Shown piece by piece: positions 1-11,410 of a DNA stretch of 64,000 bases. The position numbers and the translations under genes were made by a program. The notes below the pieces were generated by a model. That model saw nothing but the letters and a program-made list of their open reading frames with translations. It had not been told where the DNA came from and did no database searches. The stretch is from Rhodanobacteraceae bacterium (lineage in GTDB: Bacteria > Pseudomonadota > Gammaproteobacteria > Xanthomonadales > Rhodanobacteraceae). Each line of letters begins with the position of its first letter. The stretch's first letter is position 1. The DNA is taken from NCBI GenBank assembly GCA_009996615.1, contig JAACZU010000002.1, positions 1 through 64,000 of the forward strand, read 5' to 3'.

Positions 1-38
1 GCCTTCAAGCACCCGGCTGCCGCAACATCGGCGGGTCG

Positions 39-1355
39 TCAACCACACGGAACACGAGAGAGCCCAGTTTCCGTCGACACCGCTTGTGCATTAGCGAGTC
101 TATCAAGAACTCGCTGCAGCAACGGACCGCGGGCGTGCGGGTGACGGAACGAATCGGCCACATCCGCCGGTGGTGGAAACCACAAGCGCTCCAATGCGTG
201 TTGAACGGCCAGTCGGACGGCATGCTCCTGATCCACCGTAAGCGGCGGCGCGACCTCCGCCAGCTGCTCGCCCAGCAGCGCATCGACCTGTGAGGTCCTC
301 TCCTGACGCTGCGAAGTCGCCGCCTCCCACTGCTCGCGCTTTCGCTCCTGCTCGAGACGTATTTCGACGCGTTGGCGAAGCGGTTGACCGGCAAGCGCCA
401 GCGGCAAATCCATTTCGGCAATCGTGCGCAGCCTGTCTTCGGCACTCGCGTACTGTCGCTCGAAGTCAGCTTTATCTTTCGCCAACTCCTCAAATTGCGC
501 GCGCGTTCCACCTCCATGGTTTGCAGTTAGTTCCCGAGTCAGACTGTCGCGCTCCAGTTCGCTGCCGCGCAACTCAGCTTCAATCTCCTGAAGCTTACTT
601 CCCGCCTGCTCCAACTCAGCTTCCATTGCCGAAATCATGGAATCCAACTGGCTAATGGCTTCCGTAGAAGCTTCCCTCGGAAGCTGCGAGCGCTTTTGCG
701 CTGCATAGGCTCGAAGATCCTTGGCCAGTTGCTCCAGCCAGTTCAGGCCCAGCAGCCCCGCGATACCGGCGCGCACCTGTGCACCCATATCTCGCTCAGC
801 ATAGATCGACGCTGATTCACCATCAAACAGGAAAAAACTCGCCAGCGACGTCGGAAGAAATTTACGTGAAATCCAATCCCGGAACCACGCTTCAGGGTCT
901 GCTTCACTACGAGGCGGATTAACTGGCCTGCGCCCAGTTCCTTCGAGAATCCTCAATTCCTCGCCATAATCGCCCTGCTTAAGTCTTCCCGCATCATTGA
1001 AGTGCCATTTGCGCACAATCTCAATAGGCTCATCGTTTCCGTCGAAGAACTTTAATTCGATAGAACACGAACTCCGGCCAGCAGGCAAGGCACCACTGAA
1101 CAGCGCGCGCTCTATAAAACTTCGGAAGTTCTGTGAAAGCTTCTGCTCGTCACCAGCCACACCAGCGCGCAATACCAACGGCAAACCATCTCGGCCGAAC
1201 AAACCTAGCGCCAGCGCCTCAAATAGCGTAGTTTTGCCAAAACCATTTTCTCCGCCGATCAGTACAACATTCTTCCTGTTGCCTGGAGCGGGAAACTCGA
1301 ATGTTGCCGATTCATATGCCTTCCAATCGCGCAGCTTGATTGAGCGAATATACAT
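39..1355 (-). CDS. dndD: DndD-like ATPase of DNA phosphorothioation, C-terminally truncated
   Basis: DndD is the SMC/RecN-like ATPase of the DndBCDE sulfur-modification complex. The 438-residue product has a Walker A motif near residues 35-43 (GGENGFGKTT), an FFLFDGE motif near residue 175, a coiled-coil stretch from about 235 to 370, and an ERLWFPPP segment like that of DndD. The family is normally about 650-700 residues with Walker B, signature and D-loop in the C-terminal lobe. Here the frame stops at 39-41 before any of these. A second minus frame stops at 5-7, and the third does not read like DndD. The DNA left of about position 100 therefore looks unrelated, and the gene is probably a remnant. 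Its ATG abuts the TGA of the preceding small gene with no gap. GC is clearly lower than in the rest of the window, suggesting horizontal acquisition. Confidence 0.75.
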   Translation of the reverse strand: MYIRSIKLRDWKAYESATFEFPAPGNRKNVVLIGGENGFGKTTLFEALALGLFGRDGLPLVLRAGVAGDEQKLSQNFRSFIERALFSGALPAGRSSCSIELKFFDGNDEPIEIVRKWHFNDAGRLKQGDYGEELRILEGTGRRPVNPPRSEADPEAWFRDWISRKFLPTSLASFFLFDGESASIYAERDMGAQVRAGIAGLLGLNWLEQLAKDLRAYAAQKRSQLPREASTEAISQLDSMISAMEAELEQAGSKLQEIEAELRGSELERDSLTRELTANHGGGTRAQFEELAKDKADFERQYASAEDRLRTIAEMDLPLALAGQPLRQRVEIRLEQERKREQWEAATSQRQERTSQVDALLGEQLAEVAPPLTVDQEHAVRLAVQHALERLWFPPPADVADSFRHPHARGPLLQRVLDRLANAQAVSTETGLSRVPCG

Positions 1356-1556
1356 TCATTCCCCCGACTCGGCTTGATCCAGCACCTCATCGAACGCCTG
1401 CCACAAACCTGCGCGCCGCTGTAGGCTACCCCTGTCCACCACCTCCTCAACCAGGCGCTTCAAGTCAGCGACTGGCAAACCGGCGCCACGACAATGTTTC
1501 TGGATCAACTTCTTTCCGTCTTCTTGTGCAAATAGAGTGACGACATCCTTCGGCAT
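1356..1556 (-). CDS. Small protein between dndC and dndD
   Basis: This 66-residue acidic, helical protein has no signal peptide or membrane segment. It starts at an ATG preceded by a GGGGGAG ribosome-binding site about 7 bases upstream, 27 bases after dndC. Its TGA is directly followed by the dndD ATG, so translation of the three genes is probably coupled. I recall uncharacterised 'DNA modification system-associated small proteins' at this position in other phosphorothioation operons, but I cannot assign a biochemical role. A part in assembling the DndC-DndD complex is an inference from position only. Confidence 0.7.
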   Translation of the reverse strand: MPKDVVTLFAQEDGKKLIQKHCRGAGLPVADLKRLVEEVVDRGSLQRRAGLWQAFDEVLDQAESGE

Positions 1557-1583
1557 AACGATCTCCCCCGATGTTCCGTTCGT

Positions 1584-2810
1584 TCAAGCTACAACAGTGC
1601 TTCCGGAGGCCCAAGCAGCCATCTGGATGGCGTCCTCGGCCCATATCGCCTTGATGCGTGCGATCTCACCATCGGAGATCAGACGTTCGCTCATTTTGTC
1701 CTGCACCGCCAGCACCTTGTCGAGAATCTCCCGGCGCGTATCCAGCGTGAACGGGCCGGGAACGAACACGCCGTCCGCGGTGACTGTCAGCCGCCCATTG
1801 CGGCGGCGGGCCATCCGCCGCGCAGGCACATCGCGGATGCCAGCAAGCCAGTCACGGAAGGCAACTAGCGGCTCGAATTCCGCGAACCCAGCTTCGACGA
1901 AACCGGCGAGACTTCTATCCTTTTCAACCACCGTACAGGTCCAACAGCCGAAGCGCGATGAGGACGTCCCGCACGAAGCCGAATCGGCCTGCGACATCAC
2001 CGTTGGGCATTCCGCCGCGCCAGCATCCAGATATAGCTTGAACAACGCGTTATGTGAACCTCCCCACGGAGGTGGATTGAATGCCAGGTACTCCCAGACT
2101 TCGTCGGTGGTGAGTTCGACGATAGGCCGGAACACCAGACAGTTCTGCAAGTCGTTGTGGGGGTGCAGGCGCTCACCATTGTCGTAGCGTGCCACGGTGG
2201 CCGCACGCGTGGCGCTTTCCGATCGGCGCACGCCGATCAACAAGATCGCCTCCCCTGAGACCGAGGCCTGCTCGCGAATGTAGCGGCTAGTCGGCTGGAT
2301 TTTCATGCGATCCGTGCACCAGCGAAAGGAGCGGTTCGGCGGCGGATAGCCGCGTCCGATCAGGTTAACCCAAAAGGTTGCGTCATCATCTGGCCGCGTG
2401 GTGACTACTTTGACGGGCAACCGCCATGCGTCCGCCGCAGAGCGGATCTCCTCTTGCACGTTGGCGATGTGCGAGATGACCAGCGGGCTTTCCACCAATG
2501 TATCGTTCGATACCAGATGAACTTCACGTCGTCTATCGTTCGGCGCTAGCGAAGAAAGCACACCGAACACCAAATGCGCGACCAATGTGCTGTCTTTGCC
2601 ACCGGAAAAGCCAATGATCCAAGGGTAGCTGTGCGATTGGAGGTACTCGTCGAGAATGTCCGCGGAGATCGCCTCCACTTTGGTGACCAGCGCCGGGTCG
2701 ATCCTCGGAGTAGGTCGTGGTCCGCTCATCAGTTCCTTATGCTCCAAATAGGTTGCTACATACGGCCGACGCTCGCGCAACACCTGTTCGCGGTACGCAT
2801 GGGCAGCCAA
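1584..2810 (-). CDS. dndC: DNA phosphorothioation protein DndC (PAPS-reductase-like, Fe-S)
   Basis: DndC is the ATP-pyrophosphatase/PAPS-reductase-family Fe-S protein that takes part in sulfur transfer to the DNA backbone. The 408-residue product shows the PP-loop SGGKDST near residue 69, NLIGRGYPPP, RWCTDR, LGVRRSESATRA-like residues, PWGG, and a set of cysteines (RWC, ECP, SCG and GCWTC) fitting the 4Fe-4S cluster. The first in-frame start is a TTG at 2808-2810 with a stop codon just upstream at 2814-2816, so the true start is uncertain and could lie further in. No dndB is found upstream and no cysteine desulfurase gene (dndA) lies in the window. The gene is at lower GC than its right-hand neighbours. 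Confidence 0.88.
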   Translation of the reverse strand: MAAHAYREQVLRERRPYVATYLEHKELMSGPRPTPRIDPALVTKVEAISADILDEYLQSHSYPWIIGFSGGKDSTLVAHLVFGVLSSLAPNDRRREVHLVSNDTLVESPLVISHIANVQEEIRSAADAWRLPVKVVTTRPDDDATFWVNLIGRGYPPPNRSFRWCTDRMKIQPTSRYIREQASVSGEAILLIGVRRSESATRAATVARYDNGERLHPHNDLQNCLVFRPIVELTTDEVWEYLAFNPPPWGGSHNALFKLYLDAGAAECPTVMSQADSASCGTSSSRFGCWTCTVVEKDRSLAGFVEAGFAEFEPLVAFRDWLAGIRDVPARRMARRRNGRLTVTADGVFVPGPFTLDTRREILDKVLAVQDKMSERLISDGEIARIKAIWAEDAIQMAAWASGSTVVA

Positions 2811-2823
2811 AATTCATCATCAA

Positions 2824-2844
2824 TCGATACTCACCAAGTATCGA
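2824..2844. promoter_or_regulatory. Perfect inverted repeat upstream of dndC, candidate operator
   Basis: A 7-bp perfect inverted repeat, TCGATAC-N7-GTATCGA, lies 14 bases upstream of the first possible dndC start. Phosphorothioation operons in other bacteria are repressed by regulators that bind inverted repeats in their promoter. An operator role here is inferred from position and symmetry; no regulator gene is adjacent. Confidence 0.4.
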
Positions 2845-3012
2845 GCATCTTGAGGGGGACATCACCCCCTTGACATTGGCCTAGCTTCCTTCGCACACGG
2901 AAGCAGCATGGCATCGACTATGCGGCAGGACGATCCTCTACCCTTCGACTTCGCCGCGCCACGCTCAGAACTAACGTAAGGTCTACTGAAGCAATGCGCG
3001 GCGCGGGCACGA

Positions 3013-6000
3013 TCACTCCGCCACCTCCGCCGCCACCAACAGCCGCCCCATCAACGCCTTCAGCGCCAGCGGCTTGAGCGGCTTGTGCAGCAGGTGGCAG
3101 CCGGCGGCGGCGACAGCGGCGCGTATGGCCTCGCCGTGATCAGCGGTGACGACGATGCATGGCAGCGCGGCAATGGCGGGGCCGAGCGCGGCGCGCAGGT
3201 CGAGGCCGGTGTGGCCGCCGTCGAGGTGGTAGTCGAGGATCAGCAGGTCCGGGCGCGTGGCGGCGCAGGCCGTGCGTGCGGCGGCGAGGTCGGCCACGGC
3301 CTGCACCTCGCAATGCCAGCCTTCGAGAAGGTTTTGCATCGCGGCGAGCACGGCGGCGTCGTTGTCGACCACGAGCACGCGCGCGGTCGGCGCGGCGGCG
3401 ACCTCGGCCTCCTCGCGCGGCGCGGTCGCGGCGGCGGGCGTGGCACGCGGTACCTCGATCGCGAACACGCTGCCGCGCCCCATCCACGAGCGCAGGGTCA
3501 GCGCATGGCCGAGCAGGCGCGCGATGCGCTCGGCGATCGCCAGGCCGAGGCCGAGGCCGGCGCCGCCGCGGTCGAGGCGGCGGAACTCCTCGAAGATCGC
3601 CGCGCGGTCGGCTTCGGCGATGCCGGGACCGCTGTCCCAAACCTCGATGCGCAATGCGTCGCCGCGGCGGCGGGCGCCGAGCAGGATGCGGCCGCGGCGC
3701 GTGTACTTGACCGCGTTCGAGAGGAAGTTCTGCAGCACGCGGCGCAGCAGGTGCGGATCGCTGTGCAGCCAGGCGCGCGTCGGCACGCAGTGCAACTGCA
3801 AGCCCTTCTCCTCGGCGAGCAGGCGGAATTCGGCGGCGAGCCCGAGCAGGAGGGGCGCCGCATCGAACGCGCGCACGTCGCTCGGCATGCCGCCGGCATC
3901 GAGGCGCGCGATGTCGAGCAGGCCGGCGAGCAGTGCCTCGGCCGAGCTCAGCGCGCCGTCGATGTGCGCGACGGTGGCGCGCTCCGCTTCGCCGATGCGC
4001 TGCGCCAGCGCGTGCGTGAACAGGTGCGCCGCATGCAGCGGCTGCGCGAGGTCGTGGCTGACCGCGGCGAGGAAGCGCGTCTTGTCCTGGTTGGCGCGCT
4101 CGGCCGCGGCGCTGGCGCGCGCCAGCTCGGCGGTGCGCGCGGCGACGCGCTGTTCGAGCGTCTCGTTGGCGCGCTTGAGGTCGCGCTCGGCCTGGCGGAA
4201 CGCGGTGACGTCGGTGAATGTGGCGACATAGCCGCCGCCCGGCATCGGGTTGCCGCGGATCTCGACCACCGCCTCGCCGAAGCGGCGCTCGGCCAGATGC
4301 GGCGTACCGCGGCGCATGTGCTCCACGCGCCGCGCGACGCGTGCCTCGATGTCGCCTGCCCCGATCAGGCCGCGCGCGATGGCGTGGCGCGTCAGCTCGG
4401 CGATCGGCCGGCCGATCGCGAGCAGACTTGGCGGATAGGCGAACAGCTCGGCGTAGCGGCGGTTCCACGCGACGACCTTGAGCTCGGCATCGACCACGCA
4501 GATGCCCTGGCTCATGTTTTCCAGCGCGGCCTCGAGCACGCGCTGGTTGAAACGCAAGTCCTGGCTGGCCTCGCCGACGATCGCGGCGACCGTGTCGAGC
4601 TGACCGCCGCGCTCGCGTCGTGCGACCTCGATCAGCAGCCGCGCGGACGACGCGCCGATCACCGCGGCCAGTTCGTGCTCGACCGCGGCGATCGTGCCGG
4701 CATCGGCGCGCGGCGCGGGAGGCGCCGCAGCGAACAATGCCGCCACGCGCTCGGGTGCGAGGAAACGCGCGGCCAGCGCGGCGAGGTCGGCGCGCGACAG
4801 GTCGCCGGTCTGCGCCGGCGCGGCGCGGCGCGCCCAGCGCGTGCGCGCGACCAGCAGCACGACGGCGGCGTTGACGGCGAGGCTGGCGACGACCGCGCGC
4901 GCGAGCTCGCTCCAGTCGCCGAGGCCGAACAGCGTCGCCGGCGCCAGCACGGCAAAGCCGAACGGACCGTGCTGCAGCCACGCCGGCGCGGCCGGCAGCC
5001 AGGTGGGCGTCAGCGCGTACAGCCACACGAGCGTGCCGGCGACGAGGCCGAGCGCGACCGCGCGCGCACCGAGCGCAGGCCGGTACAGCGCGGCCAGCAC
5101 GGCCGGCATCAGGCCGGCCAGCGCCGAGAACGACAGCGCGCCGAGGTCGGCCAGCGCCTCGCTGTTGCCGAGCGCGCGCGAGTACAGCCAGGCCAGCAGC
5201 ACCACCGCGAGGATCACGACGCGGCGCTGGCGCAGGATCGCCGGACGCAGGTCGCCGCTGTGCGTGCTGCCCCAGCCGGCACGCACGCGCAACGGCGCGA
5301 TCCAGTGGTTGCCGATCATCAGGCTCAGCGCGAGCGTGGCGACGATGACCATGCTGGTCGCGGCGGACAGGCCACCGAGGAAGCCGAGCACGGCCAGGCC
5401 GTGCTGGCCCTGCGCCAGCGGCAGCGCGAGCACGTACAGGTCGCTCGGCACGCCGAGCGCGCCGAGCCGCGTCGCGCCGGCCTCGGCCAGCGGCAGGATC
5501 GGCAGCGCGATCAGCACCAGGTATAGCGGGAACAGCCAGCGCGCGGTGCGTACGTGGCGCGCGTCGCGGCATTCGACCACGCCGGCATGGAACTGGTGCG
5601 GCATCGTGAACGCGGCCAGCGCGCCGAGCAGGATCAGCGGCGGAAAACCGCTGCTGTCGCGTGGCGTCACCTTGGCCGCCGCGGCGAGGTCGGGCATGCG
5701 CAGCACCAGCGCGCCGATCGCCAGCATCGCGACCAGCTTGAACAGCGACTCGAACGCGAGCGCGAGCACGAGACCGCGGTTGTGCGCGGCGGCCGGCGCG
5801 CGGCGCGTGCCGAACAGCATCGCGAACAGCGCCATCGCCAGCGCGACGTAGAGCGCGCCATCCTGCCAGGCCGGAATCGACAGGTCGCTGCCGCGACCGA
5901 CCAGCGCATAGCTCATCGCAACCGCCTTCAGCTGCAGCGCGATGTACGGCACGATGCCGATCGCGGTCAGCGCGGTGACCAGCGCGGCGAGGCCGGAGTG

Positions 6001-6333
6001 GCGGCCGAGCCGCGCCGCGACGAGGTCGGCCAGCGAGCCCGCGTTGTGCTCGCGCGCCAGCCTCACCAGCCGCACCAGCACGTGCGCCGCCAGCGCGTAA
6101 AGCGCAATCACGCCGAGGAAGGTCGGCGGCAGCCACCAGCCGGAGCGCTCGGCCTGCGTGACCGTGCCGTAGAACGTCCACGAGGTGCAGTGCACGCCGA
6201 GCGACAGCGCGTAGACGATGCCCCAGTGCCGCGCCAGCACGTTCGGGCGGCGCTCGCCGTACAACGCGACCGCGAACAGCACCGCGAGCCAGGCGAGGCC
6301 GGACAGCGCGACGAGGAGCTCGGGGTACACCAT
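3013..6333 (-). CDS. Hybrid sensor histidine kinase with SSF transporter domain (CrbS/MxtR-type)
   Basis: This protein of about 1106 residues combines an N-terminal sodium:solute symporter (SSF) domain of roughly 12-13 membrane segments (residues 1-500) with a STAC linker (about 510-590). After these come a PAS domain (about 600-720), a dimerisation domain with H-box SHDLAQPL (about 758), a HATPase domain with N-box NFLSNAVKYT and G1 box DSGPGI, and a receiver ending with LILDYHLDGG as phospho-acceptor. This order is that of CrbS/MxtR/CbrA-like kinases, which sense acetate or other carbon sources. I chose the ATG just before the first membrane segment; an ATG 60 bases upstream (6393) is also in frame, and neither has a clear Shine-Dalgarno. 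The usual LuxR-type partner (CrbR) is not adjacent. Confidence 0.85.
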   Translation of the reverse strand: MVYPELLVALSGLAWLAVLFAVALYGERRPNVLARHWGIVYALSLGVHCTSWTFYGTVTQAERSGWWLPPTFLGVIALYALAAHVLVRLVRLAREHNAGSLADLVAARLGRHSGLAALVTALTAIGIVPYIALQLKAVAMSYALVGRGSDLSIPAWQDGALYVALAMALFAMLFGTRRAPAAAHNRGLVLALAFESLFKLVAMLAIGALVLRMPDLAAAAKVTPRDSSGFPPLILLGALAAFTMPHQFHAGVVECRDARHVRTARWLFPLYLVLIALPILPLAEAGATRLGALGVPSDLYVLALPLAQGQHGLAVLGFLGGLSAATSMVIVATLALSLMIGNHWIAPLRVRAGWGSTHSGDLRPAILRQRRVVILAVVLLAWLYSRALGNSEALADLGALSFSALAGLMPAVLAALYRPALGARAVALGLVAGTLVWLYALTPTWLPAAPAWLQHGPFGFAVLAPATLFGLGDWSELARAVVASLAVNAAVVLLVARTRWARRAAPAQTGDLSRADLAALAARFLAPERVAALFAAAPPAPRADAGTIAAVEHELAAVIGASSARLLIEVARRERGGQLDTVAAIVGEASQDLRFNQRVLEAALENMSQGICVVDAELKVVAWNRRYAELFAYPPSLLAIGRPIAELTRHAIARGLIGAGDIEARVARRVEHMRRGTPHLAERRFGEAVVEIRGNPMPGGGYVATFTDVTAFRQAERDLKRANETLEQRVAARTAELARASAAAERANQDKTRFLAAVSHDLAQPLHAAHLFTHALAQRIGEAERATVAHIDGALSSAEALLAGLLDIARLDAGGMPSDVRAFDAAPLLLGLAAEFRLLAEEKGLQLHCVPTRAWLHSDPHLLRRVLQNFLSNAVKYTRRGRILLGARRRGDALRIEVWDSGPGIAEADRAAIFEEFRRLDRGGAGLGLGLAIAERIARLLGHALTLRSWMGRGSVFAIEVPRATPAAATAPREEAEVAAAPTARVLVVDNDAAVLAAMQNLLEGWHCEVQAVADLAAARTACAATRPDLLILDYHLDGGHTGLDLRAALGPAIAALPCIVVTADHGEAIRAAVAAAGCHLLHKPLKPLALKALMGRLLVAAEVAE

Positions 6334-6550
6334 GGTCGGGAAGGAAGGGCGCGAGTGGACGCGGGGCTGTCGATTGAACCACGCCAGCGGCATCCGACGC
6401 CCGCACCATCCTTCGACCGGCTGCCGTCGCGTGCAGGCTCAGTCGTGTGCGATGCCGTTCAAGACGATCGTGTGGATCGGATCGGTAGCACAGCGTCGCG
6501 CACTCGATCGACATGATCGAGAGGCGGTCGCTGCACGCCAACCGATCGAA

Positions 6551-7684
6551 TCAATCGTCAAAGGGACCATTCCAGGAAACCAGGTAGTCGCCGCACGAGT
6601 CAGGCTGGGCGGCTCCCACGACCAGTTGATAGTCCCCTGGCGGCAACGCATTCACGGCGAGAGGGATCCCGTTCGACCTGCCCGCCGCGAAGCATGCGCC
6701 CGAAGGACCCGCACCGGCCGGACAAAGGAACATCATCAGGGGCGACGGGCCGGCATTCTGGAGCGCGAATCCCGCGTAGGGACCAGACAGGGACACCGGA
6801 TGGATCGCAACCGGCCCGTACAAGGTGGTCGTGCCATGCGCGACTTGAGGCAGGAGTGCGGAGCTGCCGCACGTCGTCCCCGAGTGGACGCCCAGCGAAG
6901 TCAGGGGTGGCCTGTTCGCCTCGACGTTTCCGGCAAGCAAGGACTCGAAGTCGCTCCAGAACAGTTGCTCGTCGCTGGTTTCGATGCCGCGGAAGCTGAC
7001 CGTGTGGCCGGCTGCGACCTGGTTGAACGCTGGCCTCGTGGCAAACAGGCCGAGCAGCACGCGGTCGATTCCTCCGATCGCCGCATTGTCGAGGTTGGCC
7101 AGCTGCAGCGTGGGAGCCGCCATGTCGGGATCGGAGTTCATCCAGAGGCCAAGACGGCCGGAAGCGCCCGCCCCGACTTCGGCATCGAGCGTGATCTCGA
7201 GCGGAAAATCGGCCGCGGTAAACGCCGGTGTGATGGCGGAACAGGAATTCGAAGCCTCGCTCGCGCACCATCCCGAAAGACCAAGATAGTATTTCGAGGC
7301 GCTCAAGTTTCCTAAGAGAATGAGGTCGAACGCGGGCGTAACCGACGATGAGGACGCATCGGCTCGACGTACGACGCCTCTGGCCATGCTCACCGATTGC
7401 AGCGCGTTCAGCGCAGGAAGGTCGGGTGCGTCGACGGTGAACCGCAGGCGAAGAGGCGCGGTGGGTTGCCGACGCAAATAGCTGACCGACGCCGCCGCCG
7501 GAGCATCGATTGCAGTCACCTGGGTCTGGAGATGGCAATTCCCGCCGCTCTCTTCCCAGATGCTGGATCCGCCCCAATTCCACGTGTCGGAGAACGGCGT
7601 CCTGTTGCAGGCAAGTGCAACCGGCATTCCCAATACGCACGCGGCCAGCAGTACTACGCCATTCCGCAGGGTGCGACTATCCAT
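6551..7684 (-). CDS. Secreted protein of unknown function
   Basis: The 377-residue product begins with a signal peptide (hydrophobic residues about 8-25, cleavage near ALA-C). The mature part is rich in Ser, Ala and Gly and carries about eight cysteines, suggesting disulfides in the periplasm or outside the cell. The C-terminal part, with alternating hydrophobic and small residues and a PPGDYQLVVG-like stretch, resembles bacterial pre-peptidase C-terminal beta-sandwiches. I see no catalytic motif and do not recognise the family. It stands alone between the sensor kinase and the esterase gene, both on the same strand, with 157- and 249-base gaps. Confidence 0.7.
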   Translation of the reverse strand: MDSRTLRNGVVLLAACVLGMPVALACNRTPFSDTWNWGGSSIWEESGGNCHLQTQVTAIDAPAAASVSYLRRQPTAPLRLRFTVDAPDLPALNALQSVSMARGVVRRADASSSSVTPAFDLILLGNLSASKYYLGLSGWCASEASNSCSAITPAFTAADFPLEITLDAEVGAGASGRLGLWMNSDPDMAAPTLQLANLDNAAIGGIDRVLLGLFATRPAFNQVAAGHTVSFRGIETSDEQLFWSDFESLLAGNVEANRPPLTSLGVHSGTTCGSSALLPQVAHGTTTLYGPVAIHPVSLSGPYAGFALQNAGPSPLMMFLCPAGAGPSGACFAAGRSNGIPLAVNALPPGDYQLVVGAAQPDSCGDYLVSWNGPFDD

Positions 7685-7933
7685 GGCCCCTCCAATCCGT
7701 CTTCGGAATCAGGGCATAGCAAGCCAGCTTCTGCGCGAGACTGCAAGGTGGAATTCAGGAAATTGCTGGGCGCGCCACGGCATTGTCCGCTTCGCTGTCC
7801 GCAAGCCGGTCGAGGTCGGTGCGGAGAACAAGGGCGGGAATTCCGAAGCTCCACGTGACGGGCGCTTCGTTCCCACCCCATTCGCTGCCGGCCACTGGTC
7901 TTGCGGTGCCCTGCCTCGCAGTCGGCGAAACGC

Positions 7934-8968
7934 TCAGCGCAGCGGCGCGCCGAGCGCGGCGCTCATGCCGGCGACCGCGCGCAGCTGCACGCCGTCGCGC
8001 GTGTCGTAGCCTTCGCCGCTGTAGCCCCACCAGTCCCAGCACCCCTTCGGATTGAGCGGCGCCATGCTCGCCCGCGCCTGAGGATACAGGACCACCACGC
8101 CGTAGGCGTCGGCCCAGCGGTTGTAGCCGGCCTCGCGCACGAACGCCTCGCCGACCGTGTCGGCGTTCTGCTGGCAGCCGTGGAACGCTATGTGCAGCGC
8201 GCACTTCCTGCCGTCGGCGCAGGCCTTGGGTACGTAGACGTAGCCGGTCTTGGCGAGGAACGCGTCGCCGCCGTCGACGCCGAACGCGGCCTGGTCGAAC
8301 GTGCGCAGTTCGCCGGTCGCGTCCTTCGCCGCGTGCGGCGGCTTGCCGTAGAGGTCGGCGAAGATCGCGCCGGCCGCGTCGAAGCCGCACTTGCCGACGA
8401 ACGGGGTAGTCGCGGTGTCGCAACTGGCGCCGGCGTCGACGGTCGGGAAGGTGTGCGTGAAGCCGCGCGCGAGGTCCTCGTGCAGGACGGCTTTCGGCGC
8501 GATTTCGCGGTACAGCGCGGCGGTGTCGGCGCTGAGCGATTCGGCCACGGTCTTGTCGGCCTTGCCGTGCAGGATCAGCACGCGGTCGCCGGCCAGGCCC
8601 GAGAGCGGCGCGATCCTGCCGGCCTTGGCGGCCTCGTTCGCATGCTGCGCCAGCGCCTTGGCATCCGGGCCCTTGCCGTCGGCCGGCATCATGCAGCGCG
8701 CCAGCGCGGTCTGCAGCGAGCCCTCGGCGCAGTGGTATGGCCCGCCGGCGATCAGCGCGGCGCCGGCGAGGTGGTCGGAATAGGCCAGGTGCACCTGGTG
8801 CGCCATGTAGGCGCCCGAGGACAGGCCCGACACGGTCGTGCGCGCCGGGTCGAGGTCGAGCTTGGGCAGCGCGGGGTCGGCGGCGTGGACGCCGGCCGAC
8901 AGCAGGGTCGTCAGGCCGATCGCCAGGGCGGATCGCAGCGGGATTCGCGGAGTCATCGTCGTCTCCAT
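7934..8968 (-). CDS. Extracellular PHB depolymerase-family esterase
   Basis: This secreted alpha/beta hydrolase of 344 residues has a signal peptide ending near VHA-AD. The nucleophile elbow is GLSSGAYMA (near residue 50), and a cysteine-bearing segment HIAFHGCQQNAD is followed by a GCWDWWGY motif near the C-terminus. These fit poly(3-hydroxybutyrate) depolymerase-family esterases, which release 3-hydroxybutyrate or its oligomers outside the cytoplasm. It carries only the catalytic domain, with no separate substrate-binding domain. A downstream in-frame ATG (codon 5) is also possible. The neighbouring TonB-dependent receptor, GntP permease and, 15 kb away, a 3-hydroxybutyrate dehydrogenase support a role in PHB use, but substrate assignment is by family only. 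Confidence 0.82.
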   Translation of the reverse strand: METTMTPRIPLRSALAIGLTTLLSAGVHAADPALPKLDLDPARTTVSGLSSGAYMAHQVHLAYSDHLAGAALIAGGPYHCAEGSLQTALARCMMPADGKGPDAKALAQHANEAAKAGRIAPLSGLAGDRVLILHGKADKTVAESLSADTAALYREIAPKAVLHEDLARGFTHTFPTVDAGASCDTATTPFVGKCGFDAAGAIFADLYGKPPHAAKDATGELRTFDQAAFGVDGGDAFLAKTGYVYVPKACADGRKCALHIAFHGCQQNADTVGEAFVREAGYNRWADAYGVVVLYPQARASMAPLNPKGCWDWWGYSGEGYDTRDGVQLRAVAGMSAALGAPLR

Positions 8969-8979
8969 GGGTTGGAGCT

Positions 8980-9047
8980 CTGTGGGAGCGGCGGCAGCCG
9001 CGATGCTCTTCCAGCCGCAAGCATCGCGGCTGCCGCCGCTCCCACAG
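8980..9047. repeat. Family A palindrome, 27-bp perfect inverted repeat
   Basis: Arms at 8980-9006 and 9021-9047 are perfect reverse complements (core TGTGGGAGCGGCGGCAGCCG) around a 14-base loop. It is the best-formed copy of the REP-like family A that recurs at 9057, 23066, 39327, 40190, 47159, 47339 and 51337. It lies upstream of the esterase gene. Confidence 0.9.
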
Positions 9048-9056
9048 GGGCAAGCA

Positions 9057-9112
9057 TCGCGGCTGCGCCGCTCCTACAAGGGGCATTCAATGTAGGAGCG
9101 GCGCAGCCGCGA
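9057..9112. repeat. Family A palindrome, 22-bp perfect inverted repeat
   Basis: Arms at 9057-9078 and 9091-9112 (core TGTAGGAGCGGCGCAGCCGC) form a second perfect hairpin right after the first. It sits 12 bases past the stop codon of the TonB-dependent receptor, so it could also shape that transcript's 3' end. Confidence 0.9.
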
Positions 9113-9124
9113 CCGCAACATCGA

Positions 9125-11410
<2,286 letters not shown>

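Noticed and set aside
2851-2872. GGGGG-ACATCA-CCCCC hairpin as terminator of the sensor kinase gene
   Set aside because: The stem is only 5-6 bp, lies about 140 bases past the stop codon and has no T-run on the relevant strand.
3085-5526. 813-codon plus-strand frame opposite the sensor kinase
   Set aside because: It is antisense to a well-recognised gene and its translation is Arg/Ala/Gly-rich low-complexity sequence typical of high-GC shadow frames. The same holds for the long plus frames over 7901-11581 and 25269-27665 and for the minus frame over 61-63 kb.
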